Shown here: piece by piece, positions 7,310 to 14,168 of the stretch
How the letters are laid out: the number at the start of each line of letters is the position of its first letter
Numbering within the stretch: position 1 is the stretch's first letter
Source: a candidate division TA06 bacterium DG_78
GTDB lineage: Bacteria > Hydrothermota > Tepidihabitantia > SM23-42
Assembly (NCBI GenBank): GCA_001303225.1
Contig: LJNI01000045.1
Location: 1 to 14,360, forward strand
Direction: 5' to 3'
Length of the DNA stretch: 14,360 nucleotides
The notes under the pieces: model-generated
The model's input: the letters and a program-made list of their open reading frames with translations, nothing else
Databases searched by the model: none
Told to the model about the DNA's origin: nothing
Translations under genes and position numbers: made by a program

Positions 7310-8415
7310 GTATATTCTTAATTATTGTTTGTCTCTTTTCTCAAATAGAAAAAAGACAGAAAGAGCTCGACCAATTGAAGGAGAAACTTACTGCTGTCAG
7401 GACAGAGATACAGCAGTTAGAAAAACAGAAAGTCGGTACACTTGCTCGTATCGAAAAGATTGACGAAGGTATTGGCCTTACGATTAAATATATTGATGAA
7501 CTCACAAGTCAGGAGAGTCAGGAGAATGCACGAGTCGAAGAATTGACAAAAGAAATCGTTAAATTAGAAGCAAAGATGAAATTTAGAAAAGACGATCTCC
7601 GTGAACGGCTCATTCGTCTCTACAAGTGGACACCTTTCTACAAGATGGAAATACTTTTTTCTTCAAAATCAGTACCAGAGATATTATCGACTTCGTACTA
7701 TCTCCAGATTTTGGCACGAGCAGACCAGCAGGCATTCTTTGAATTCCATGCTGATTGGGAACGCTATCTTACCGATAAAAAGATGAGAGAAGACCTCATC
7801 GCAGTACTCGAAGAGAGACGTAAAGAAAAAGAATCTGAATTGAAAACGTTAAATGAAGAGCGTAAAAAGAAAAAAGAGATTCTCAACAAGGTGAGTGGAG
7901 AGGAAAACCAGAAGAAACAGTTAGAAAAAGAGCTGAAGAGTGCTCAACGTAAATTGGAAGAACTCATTGTTCAGTTAGAAAAACAACGCGAAAAAGAAAG
8001 ATTGGAAAGAGTGAATCTGGAGGCGCATCTCGGGAAGTTACCCTGGCCATGTCAAGGTACAGTAGCGACAAAATTCGGTAAGATCATTCATCCAAAATAT
8101 AACACCACGACAAAAAATAATGGTATCGATATCAGCAGTAAATATGGTGATAATGTCTATGCTGTTGCACCAGGTAAAGTTGCCTATGCTGATCGTTTCA
8201 TGGGTTATGGGAATTTGGTGCTCATCGATCATCTCGATGGTTACTATTCACTCTATGGACATCTCTCAGAAATTCTCATCAATGTTGGTGATGAAATTTC
8301 TGTTGGAAGAATTATTGGGAGAGTTGGAGAGAGTGGATCGCTCTCTGGCCCCATACTACACTTTGAATTACGAAAAAACGGCAAACCAGTTGACCCGTTG
8401 GTGTATCTGAAGTAG
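7306..8415 (+). CDS. envC: EnvC-like murein hydrolase activator with degenerate LytM (M23) domain
   Basis: The 369-residue protein has a short hydrophobic leader (MSIFLIIVCLFS), a long coiled coil (about residues 14-110 and 155-240, split by a non-coil stretch) and a C-terminal LytM/M23 domain (about 245-369). M23 enzymes bind zinc with HxGxD and HxH. Here the first reads NNGID (Asn271 replaces His, Asp275 kept) and the second GPILHFEL (Ile350 replaces the first His, His352 kept); His319 in YGHL remains. E. coli EnvC is likewise degenerate and activates amidases rather than cutting murein. With ftsE and ftsX just upstream and an amidase gene nearby, this is probably the FtsEX-controlled amidase activator. 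ATG 7306 overlaps the ftsX stop in ATGA and has AGAGG 8 bases upstream. A GTG at 7249 would add 19 residues, including RR and K, but overlaps ftsX by 61 bases. Confidence 0.9.
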   Translation: MSIFLIIVCLFSQIEKRQKELDQLKEKLTAVRTEIQQLEKQKVGTLARIEKIDEGIGLTIKYIDELTSQESQENARVEELTKEIVKLEAKMKFRKDDLRERLIRLYKWTPFYKMEILFSSKSVPEILSTSYYLQILARADQQAFFEFHADWERYLTDKKMREDLIAVLEERRKEKESELKTLNEERKKKKEILNKVSGEENQKKQLEKELKSAQRKLEELIVQLEKQREKERLERVNLEAHLGKLPWPCQGTVATKFGKIIHPKYNTTTKNNGIDISSKYGDNVYAVAPGKVAYADRFMGYGNLVLIDHLDGYYSLYGHLSEILINVGDEISVGRIIGRVGESGSLSGPILHFELRKNGKPVDPLVYLK

Positions 8416-8425
8416 CCTCACTTCG

Positions 8426-8481
8426 TTCGGCAAATCCTCCCGAAAATCTTCGTAATGAAATAAAACAAGATTTTTGCCGAA
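8426..8481 (+). repeat. Nested hairpin just after the envC-like stop
   Basis: TTCGGCA (8426-8432) pairs with TGCCGAA (8475-8481), and directly inside it AAAATCTT (8443-8450) pairs with AAGATTTT (8467-8474), leaving a 16-base loop and a one-sided 10-base bulge. This gives 15 paired bases starting 10 bases after the stop codon. It may end or stabilise the ftsE-ftsX-envC transcript, but no T-run follows. The right arm can also pair with another TTTCGGCA copy at 8535-8542. Confidence 0.6.
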
Positions 8482-8550
8482 AGTCCTGTAAGGAAGGATA
8501 CTCGTAAATTTGACAAAATTAAAAATTTTGAAATTTTCGGCATAATCTCA

Positions 8551-8577
8551 ACCCGTCCCGACGCGGAACGGGTCGGG
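8551..8577. repeat. GC-rich double hairpin with mutually exclusive stems
   Basis: Two perfect 6-base stems overlap: ACCCGT (8551-8556) with ACGGGT (8568-8573), and CCCGAC (8557-8562) with GTCGGG (8572-8577). They share bases 8572-8573, so they cannot both form completely. The second stem reappears with the same arms at 13943-13960. It stands out as a GC island inside AT-rich DNA. Confidence 0.6.
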
Positions 8578-8668
8578 AAATCCTAAATACTAAACAATCT
8601 ATAAATTCTAAATCCAAATTTTCGAAACTTCAAGCATTTTTGAATTTTGATCATTCGAATTTGCCTGT

Positions 8669-8768
8669 CCCGTTAGATAATATTGATGCTTATAAGTAAT
8701 GCTCTACAGATTCTCATAACAAACTTATAAATGTTCAAGAAAAATAAATTAGGTTTATATCTAACGGG
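8669..8768. repeat. 100-base element bounded by perfect 11-base inverted repeats
   Basis: CCCGTTAGATA (8669-8679) is exactly inverted as TATCTAACGGG (8758-8768). Inside, TTATAAGT (8690-8697) is inverted as ACTTATAA (8723-8730). No coding frame lies within it. The layout resembles a small non-autonomous repeat element or a long hairpin. Clear target-site duplications were not seen. Confidence 0.55.
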
Positions 8769-8834
8769 GTGAAGATTTAGTGCTTCGTGCTTCGAATTTT
8801 GTGTTGGGATTATTAAAAATCCTATAGTATTGAA

Positions 8835-9626
8835 TTATTCTTTATGCGGATTTTCCAGAACCTTCTGTGCCCTGATAAGATATGCAGTAAAGGTGATACC
8901 GCGTTCGCGGGGTCGTATTCCCTGTTGCCGCACCAATAGTTCTCGTTCGAGAATTTCGCTCACTCGTATGCGTATAAAATTGTGTTCCTTGAGAACAGTA
9001 ACTGTTCTTTTAACCTGCTCAACATTTGGGCTCCAACTCACTACGTGATGACCACCTTTTAAAGCAGCGACAGCCTTGGGAATAACTTCCCAGGGTTCTG
9101 CAACATCGATAAATACTGCATCGACATCTTTTTGTACAAAGCCATCGTGTGTAACATCAGAACAGTGGAATTGAACACGGTCTGTATAGCCAGCCCGCTC
9201 AATATTTTTTTTGGCATTATCAATAAATTCCCTGCGTCGTTCATAGGAGTACACAATACCATTGGGTACGACAAATTTTGCAAGTGCTAATGTGAGAACT
9301 CCGCTGCCAGTACCGACTTCGATGACCTGAGAGCCAGGACCAACTGCAGTCTCGAGCAAGAGGTAACCGAGATCTTTCGGGTAGATAACCGTTGTCATTC
9401 TTTTCACCTTGAACATCACATCGGCAGTCGATGGCTTGAGGCAGTAAAATTCTTTACCGAGGTGGGTTTTGCCGATAAATCCAAATGGTTTGCCGATGAT
9501 GGTACTCAGGTCTAAATCACCGTGGTCTGTTGATATCTTTAAGTGCAGTGTTGTTTGGACTAAAAACTGTCTTTTCTCATCGAGATAGATGAGAACGAGG
9601 TCTCCGGCTTCAATCGTCGCGCTCAC
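8835..9626 (-). CDS. trmI: tRNA (adenine-58-N1)-methyltransferase TrmI
   Basis: TrmI uses S-adenosylmethionine to make m1A58 in the T-loop of tRNAs, stabilising the elbow; it acts as a cytoplasmic tetramer. The 263-residue protein has an N-terminal small domain (about 1-75), then VIYPKDLGYLL and the SAM site VIEVGTGSGVLTLAL (residues 101-115). Glu129 in YSYERR would bind the ribose. Asp157 in CSDV and the active-site stretch FIDVAEPW (Asp174) follow. The C-terminal IRPRERGITFTAYLIRAQK matches the family's closing motif, though the usual GHT has become GIT. The start is GTG 9626, overlapping the previous stop in GTGA, with AGGG upstream at a long spacing. It is the last gene of the secA unit. 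The tRNA-Thr in this window has A58, so it is a candidate substrate. Confidence 0.92.
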   Translation of the reverse strand: MSATIEAGDLVLIYLDEKRQFLVQTTLHLKISTDHGDLDLSTIIGKPFGFIGKTHLGKEFYCLKPSTADVMFKVKRMTTVIYPKDLGYLLLETAVGPGSQVIEVGTGSGVLTLALAKFVVPNGIVYSYERRREFIDNAKKNIERAGYTDRVQFHCSDVTHDGFVQKDVDAVFIDVAEPWEVIPKAVAALKGGHHVVSWSPNVEQVKRTVTVLKEHNFIRIRVSEILERELLVRQQGIRPRERGITFTAYLIRAQKVLENPHKE

Positions 9627-10711
9627 TGGTGTATAATCCCTAATTCTTTACCAATGAGTTCAAATTTACCGATACAGTAATCGATATCGTCTTTGCTGTG
9701 CTCGACTGAGAGGCATACCCTGATACGTTCCTTATTCCGGGCAACAATAACCTGTTCGAGCAGTAATCTCTTTTTTAATTCTTCTGCCTCTTCATCGTTG
9801 TTAAAGGAAATAACAACAATTGGTGTCTCACTTGATGTTTTGAACCCTAGTTGCTTTAAACGACTAATAGAATATCGACTATGTTTCCAAAGTTTTTCGG
9901 TTATGTTTTTACTCAATTTACCCTGTTTGATGAATTCAAGCGCTGCACAATTAACCGCAACCATAAATTGTGGTAATGGTTTATGAATATTGGTAATATT
10001 TTCTTTAATTTTATTGATAAGATATTTTTTTGTACCAACATAACAACCGAAGCCGCCAAGGAATTTACTAAAACTCCCAATTTCAATATTGATCTGGTCG
10101 TATAGATTAAAGAGGTCGATAAATCCCCTGCCGTCGCGTCCAACAAGACCAAACGAATTTATTTCGTTAACGATAATAATACATTCATTGTCTCTGGCGA
10201 TCTTCACCAACTCATTTGCTGGACTGATGCTTCCAATCCATTCATAGAGGCCATCAATAATGATCACCTTACCCTTCTCAGCACTCATGAGATTAGTTAG
10301 TTGGTCGAGGTCATTGTGGTTGTAGTATTGAACATGCCGGTGCTGGAGTACAGCATTGACACTTGCCGAGGTTTCATAGTCAACAAAATAAGCTGTTTCT
10401 GGACCGCAAATCGAAAAGATAGCAAAGAATGCAGATATTTCATCAGGAAAGAGTAGTAGGGATTCGAATCGTTTGATTTCTGACATTATTCTCTGTAAGT
10501 CAGACAAACTGCCTTGCGAAGATGCGATACCCTCAGATTCAATACTTGTCTTTGCTGTTTCCCTTAGGTATTCATTATTTTTTCGGTAGAGGCAATCGAG
10601 ATTTAAAAAATTGAGGTACCGTTTATTTTCGTAAACAAAAATTGGTTCTAATGATAAGAAACCAGGGGTTATAATTTTCCCTTCAAAGAGGTGTGTTTGA
10701 TACGGTTTCAT
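9623..10711 (-). CDS. Alpha-oxoamine-synthase-like PLP protein with altered active site
   Basis: This belongs to the fold-type I PLP family of BioF, Kbl, CqsA and serine palmitoyltransferase, which condense an amino acid with an acyl-CoA. Family marks are YNHNDLDQL (about residues 129-138), the GLVGRDGRGF loop (188-197) and GSFSKFLGGFGCYVG, whose Lys216 is the expected PLP lysine. Other normally fixed residues differ. The VDEAH motif is VNEIN, so the Asp that binds the pyridine nitrogen is Asn182 and the His is Asn185. The His that stacks on PLP (DxxNHAS) is Ser115 in DYETSAS. The usual YSMDGD reads YEWIGS. At 362 residues it is slightly short for the family. It sits between secA and trmI with ATGA and GTGA overlaps, so it is co-expressed. 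Function is unknown: an altered enzyme or a PLP-binding pseudoenzyme. Confidence 0.8.
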   Translation of the reverse strand: MKPYQTHLFEGKIITPGFLSLEPIFVYENKRYLNFLNLDCLYRKNNEYLRETAKTSIESEGIASSQGSLSDLQRIMSEIKRFESLLLFPDEISAFFAIFSICGPETAYFVDYETSASVNAVLQHRHVQYYNHNDLDQLTNLMSAEKGKVIIIDGLYEWIGSISPANELVKIARDNECIIIVNEINSFGLVGRDGRGFIDLFNLYDQINIEIGSFSKFLGGFGCYVGTKKYLINKIKENITNIHKPLPQFMVAVNCAALEFIKQGKLSKNITEKLWKHSRYSISRLKQLGFKTSSETPIVVISFNNDEEAEELKKRLLLEQVIVARNKERIRVCLSVEHSKDDIDYCIGKFELIGKELGIIHQ

Positions 10712-13698
10712 GTTACGTCCCGCCCATTACTAGATAGGCTGGACACATTTTTACCACAACACTTCTTATATTTTTTGCCACTGCCACATGGACACGGTTC
10801 ATTTCTGCCAACCTTCTTTCGGTTGGCAACCGTTTGCTTTTGTGCAGGAGCTGCAGCAGCACCTGGTTTGATATCCGTGCTCGGTTTGTACTCACGTGTT
10901 TGTTGCGGTCGTCTCTCAACTGGTCGTGGCTGTGCCCTGAACAGTAGTGCTGAGCAGTCTCGTGCTATTTGTCGCTGCAGTTCGTCAAACTTCCTGAATG
11001 ATTCTTGTTTATACTCGATGAGGGGATCTTTTTGTCCATATGCACGGAGACTAATCCCCTGTCGTAGATCATCCAATTCATAAAGATAGTGACGCCAGTT
11101 ACTATCGATTGTGCTCAAGAGTACGAATTTTAAAAGCTGATTAAACATCTCTTTACCGAGCTCCTGCTCACGCCATGTCAGACGTTCTCTTGCCTTTTCC
11201 AAAAGCATGTCGAGTAATTGTTCCTGTTTTATTTTGTGGATATCATCTTTTGGGATATGCATGTCGGCTAAGAACGTAACATTGAATTCACCCTTAATAC
11301 CTTCCCAATCCCATTCTTCAGGATTGATCTTTGGATCGGTATACTTGAGCAGAATATCTTCAATGGCTTCATCAAAGAATTGCCCTGCCAGTTCTTTTAA
11401 ATTCTCACCTTTGAGGATTTCATCTCTCCTCTTGTATATCACCTCGCGTTGCTTGTTCATGACATCATCGTATTCTAACAGGTGTTTCCGTACCTCGAAG
11501 TGATTTTCTTCGACGCGCTTCTGGGCACTTGCAATGGCGCGCGTTACGAGAGGATGCGTGAGTGGCTTCTGTTCTTCTCCCCCAAACCTATCCATTATCT
11601 CGGCAACCCGGTCAGAGCCGAAGATTCTCATCAAATTGTCTTCCAGAGAGAGAAAGAACTGTGTCGAACCGGGGTCGCCTTGCCTGCCGCTCCGGCCGCG
11701 CAACTGATTATCTATTCTGCGTGCTTCATGCCGCTCAGTACCGATAATGTATAAACCACAGGGCACAGCTTCCAGACATTCCTTTTCTTTTTCAGGACTA
11801 TATTTTGAACGGTCACTGGATACATATTTCATAGAACACTCATCACAATCGACAATGCCTTTACCCAGTTTAATATCAGTTCCCCTGCCTGCCATATTTG
11901 TCGCAATCGTGACTGCACCTGGCTGTCCTGCACTTGCCACGATGACTGCTTCTCGCTGGTGGTGTTTGGCATTCAAAACTTCATGCTGAACGCCCCTTCG
12001 CTGCAGGAGTCGTGATAAGACCTCTGAGACATCGACCGATGTCGTACCCACCAGAATCGGACGCTTCTTTTCATGCCACTTAACGATCTCATCGATTATT
12101 GCGTTGTATTTTTCACGGCGTGAACGGTACACAATATCTTCGTAATCAATTCTTCGCACTGGTTCCTTGGTTGGAATTTCAACGACATCTAATTTATAAA
12201 TCTGCCAGAATTCATTTGCTTCAGTTGCAGCAGTACCGGTCATACCAGCGAGTTTTTCGTACATACGAAAATAATTCTGAATCGTAATCGTTGCAAATGT
12301 CTGGGTTTCTTCTTGGACTCGGACATGCTCTTTTGCCTCGAGTGCTTGATGCAAACCATCAGAGAACCGTCGTCCTGGCATCAACCGACCAGTAAATTGA
12401 TCAACAATAATCACCCTGCCTTCTTGCACGACATATTCGACATCTTTTTCAAAAAGTGAATATGCTTTTAGTAAAGCACGGAGATTGGCAAGTGTCTCAC
12501 TTTTTTTCGCATATCCTTGATATGCTTTTTCCTTTTCGAATATTTTCTCTTTCTTAGTTAAATTTCCATCGCGGTCAATTGTACCAATTGTTTCACTCAA
12601 GTCAGGAAGCACGAACATTTCAGGATCATTTGGTGAAACAAATTGACGTCCTTTTTCAGTAAGATCTATTACGTTCGATTTCTCGTCGATGACAAAGTAA
12701 AGGTCTTCGTCAATTTTACTGAAACTTTTTTCCCGCAGGAATTCGAGTTCGGTCTTTTCAATCAGTTTCTTAATTCCTGTTTCCTGCTCGATCTTTAGTA
12801 ATTGTCTATTCTTTGGTGCGCCGCGACGTGCCTGGAGTAATTTGATGCCTGCTTCTTTTTCATTGCCATCATCAAGTAACTTTTTTGCTTCGGCAACAGT
12901 TCTATTGACGAGCACGGTCTGTGCTGAATTGAGACGCTGGACAATGGGATTCAGTTCATTAAATGCCTTTGTTTCATGCTCAACAGGACCCGAGATTATG
13001 AGTGGTGTGCGTGCCTCATCAATCAAAATACTGTCTACCTCGTCAACAATAGCATAGTTATGTCCTCTTTGCACCTTATCTTCAAAACGCCATACCATAT
13101 TATCGCGCAGGTAATCAAAGCCGAACTCGTTATTCGTGCCGTAGGAGATATCACATTTATACACCTCAATTCTCTGCTGGTTATCCATGCCTGTTTGGAG
13201 TACACCGACTGTGAGTCCTAAAGATTCATAGACTGGACCCATCCATTCGCGGTCTCGGCGTGCCAGATAATCATTGACTGTGATTAGATGTGCACCTTTA
13301 CCAGTCAATCCGTTGAGGTATAGAGGCATGGTCGCAACCAAAGTTTTACCTTCACCGGTCTTCATTTCGGCAATCTTTCCTTCATGGAGTACAATTGCAC
13401 CGATGAGCTGTACATCAAAGGGTAGCATATTCCATTCGGTTTCAATTTCAACGACTGACCATTTTTTCCCGAGTAATCTGCGGCACGCTTCTTTCACTGC
13501 AGCGAATGCCTCAGGAAGAATATCCTCGAGTGATTCGCCCTGACCAATGCGTTTCTTAAAATCCTCGGTGATTTTGAGAAGATCAGCGTCCTTTAATTTC
13601 TCGTAAATTTCATTAATTTCTTCGACTTTAGGCCAAAGATTTTTAAGCTCGCGCTCAGTCTTTGTGCCGAAAACTTTTCCTAAAACTTTCTGTAGCAT
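10708..13698 (-). CDS. secA: SecA, preprotein translocase motor ATPase
   Basis: SecA drives unfolded preproteins through SecYEG by ATP hydrolysis. The 996-residue product carries Walker A MKTGEGKT (112-119), LITVNDYLARRD, the Walker B DEVD (219-222) followed by SILIDEARTPLIISG, the second nucleotide domain with TNMAGRGTDI and LRGRSGRQGD, the wing and scaffold regions, and a C-terminal zinc motif with Cys969, Cys971, Cys980 and Cys981 in PCPCGSGKKYKKCCG. Between about residues 264 and 331 it has an insertion absent from E. coli SecA, similar in place to the longer SecA of FCB-group bacteria. ATG 13698 is chosen because GAGGAG lies six bases upstream; an in-frame TTG precedes it at 13701. The stop overlaps the next gene in ATGA. 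It is the first gene of its unit and would export the amidase and EnvC-like proteins. Confidence 0.97.
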   Translation of the reverse strand: MLQKVLGKVFGTKTERELKNLWPKVEEINEIYEKLKDADLLKITEDFKKRIGQGESLEDILPEAFAAVKEACRRLLGKKWSVVEIETEWNMLPFDVQLIGAIVLHEGKIAEMKTGEGKTLVATMPLYLNGLTGKGAHLITVNDYLARRDREWMGPVYESLGLTVGVLQTGMDNQQRIEVYKCDISYGTNNEFGFDYLRDNMVWRFEDKVQRGHNYAIVDEVDSILIDEARTPLIISGPVEHETKAFNELNPIVQRLNSAQTVLVNRTVAEAKKLLDDGNEKEAGIKLLQARRGAPKNRQLLKIEQETGIKKLIEKTELEFLREKSFSKIDEDLYFVIDEKSNVIDLTEKGRQFVSPNDPEMFVLPDLSETIGTIDRDGNLTKKEKIFEKEKAYQGYAKKSETLANLRALLKAYSLFEKDVEYVVQEGRVIIVDQFTGRLMPGRRFSDGLHQALEAKEHVRVQEETQTFATITIQNYFRMYEKLAGMTGTAATEANEFWQIYKLDVVEIPTKEPVRRIDYEDIVYRSRREKYNAIIDEIVKWHEKKRPILVGTTSVDVSEVLSRLLQRRGVQHEVLNAKHHQREAVIVASAGQPGAVTIATNMAGRGTDIKLGKGIVDCDECSMKYVSSDRSKYSPEKEKECLEAVPCGLYIIGTERHEARRIDNQLRGRSGRQGDPGSTQFFLSLEDNLMRIFGSDRVAEIMDRFGGEEQKPLTHPLVTRAIASAQKRVEENHFEVRKHLLEYDDVMNKQREVIYKRRDEILKGENLKELAGQFFDEAIEDILLKYTDPKINPEEWDWEGIKGEFNVTFLADMHIPKDDIHKIKQEQLLDMLLEKARERLTWREQELGKEMFNQLLKFVLLSTIDSNWRHYLYELDDLRQGISLRAYGQKDPLIEYKQESFRKFDELQRQIARDCSALLFRAQPRPVERRPQQTREYKPSTDIKPGAAAAPAQKQTVANRKKVGRNEPCPCGSGKKYKKCCGKNVSSLSSNGRDVT

Positions 13699-13714
13699 CA
13701 AAATCTCCTCATTT

Positions 13715-13742
13715 ATTATACTGAATAAAACCTTTCTGTCAA
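13715..13742 (-). promoter_or_regulatory. Consensus sigma70 promoter for secA with ultra-short leader
   Basis: On the minus strand a perfect TTGACA (13742-13737) is followed after 16 bases by a perfect TATAAT (13720-13715). The expected start site near 13708 leaves a leader of only about 10 bases, beginning almost exactly at the GGAG of the secA ribosome binding site (GAGGAG, 13710-13705). Confidence 0.85.
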
Positions 13743-13848
13743 GAAAAACCCTTATTTTTCTTTATTTTCTGGTTAATTAATTTACCGTTTTTGCTCTGTT
13801 CCGCGCGTAGCGCTCATCCCGTACGCAGTACCCACGAATTTTACCTGC

Positions 13849-13877
13849 CAATTTTTCTCCTATGGATTGAAAAATTG
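13849..13877. repeat. AT-rich hairpin upstream of secA
   Basis: CAATTTTTC (13849-13857) is a perfect inverted copy of GAAAAATTG (13869-13877) with an 11-base loop. It lies about 107 bases upstream of the secA -35 box and has no evident coding context. Confidence 0.5.
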
Positions 13878-13942
13878 AGCATCCCTATCTATTTCTGCTG
13901 GATAAAGGGGCAGAGTTTTAATTTGGTAGTAAAATTCAGTGT

Positions 13943-13960
13943 CCCGACCTCTGTGTCGGG
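13943..13960. repeat. GC hairpin sharing its arms with 8557-8577
   Basis: CCCGAC (13943-13948) and GTCGGG (13955-13960) form a perfect 6-base stem with loop CTCTGT. The same two arms occur at 8557-8562 and 8572-8577, with a 9-base loop, in the other large gene-free region. Confidence 0.5.
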
Positions 13961-14000
13961 GAATACCGTACATCATACCATTTTATTATTTTGACATGCG

Positions 14001-14029
14001 TTGACAAGGTGAAGTTTAGTGAATATACT
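14001..14029 (+). promoter_or_regulatory. Sigma70 promoter upstream of tRNA-Thr
   Basis: TTGACA (14001-14006) is followed after 17 bases by TATACT (14024-14029). A second TTGACA lies exactly ten bases upstream (13991) and a second TATACT at 14029-14034. The predicted start near 14036 would leave about 147 bases of leader before the tRNA, which is long for a tRNA precursor, so it could instead serve a small RNA in 14036-14180. Confidence 0.65.
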
Positions 14030-14051
14030 ATACTCTGAGTAGATAGTTTTA

Positions 14052-14168
14052 GGTTATTGGGCATGGCTACCCGTATCGTTATTCGTTTGTCGTTCTTCGT
14101 ATTTTAGCCGATTAACGATACCGTTCGACGAAACGGGCTTCGATGCCGTATAACGATTAACAATAACC
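14052..14168 (+). repeat. 117-base structured element in the tRNA leader
   Basis: Perfect 8-base ends GGTTATTG (14052-14059) and CAATAACC (14161-14168) are inverted. Inside, GGCAT (14060-14064) pairs with ATGCC (14143-14147) and CCCGT (14070-14074) with ACGGG (14133-14137). GTATCGTTATTCG (14073-14085) is inverted with one mismatch as CGATTAACGATAC (14109-14121). CGATTAAC also recurs directly at 14154-14161. It lies between a promoter and the tRNA, so it may be transcribed. It could be a small RNA, a leader structure or the remnant of a small repeat element. Confidence 0.5.

Larger units (their letters stand above)
8416..8834. other. Gene-free convergent intergenic region rich in inverted repeats
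   Basis: These 419 bases separate the ends of the envC-like gene and trmI. No credible coding frame was seen. The stretch holds, in order, a nested hairpin (8426-8481), a small AT hairpin (8514-8530), a GC-rich double hairpin (8551-8577), AT-rich word repeats (about 8578-8663), an element bounded by an 11-base inverted repeat (8669-8768), the tandem words GTGCTTC GTGCTTC near 8780, and a weak dyad GGATT/AATCC (8809-8824). No hairpin with a clean T-run, so no classical terminator is called. Confidence 0.75.

Noticed and set aside
8120..8410. 96-codon plus-strand frame overlapping the envC-like gene
   Set aside because: It is another frame of the LytM domain, which is well conserved in the annotated frame.
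8514..8530. CAAAATT/AATTTTG hairpin as a terminator
   Set aside because: It is entirely AT, short, and lacks a T-run on either strand, so it is not separable from AT-rich chance pairing.
8809..8824. GGATT/AATCC dyad after trmI as a terminator
   Set aside because: The stem is only five bases and no T-run follows on the minus strand.
13791..13994. 67-codon plus-strand frame between secA and the tRNA
   Set aside because: The frame runs over hairpins, has no ribosome binding site and resembles no protein family.
14052..14168. CRISPR-like or insertion sequence interpretation of the structured element
   Set aside because: There are no regularly spaced repeats with unique spacers, no transposase frame and no clear target-site duplication.
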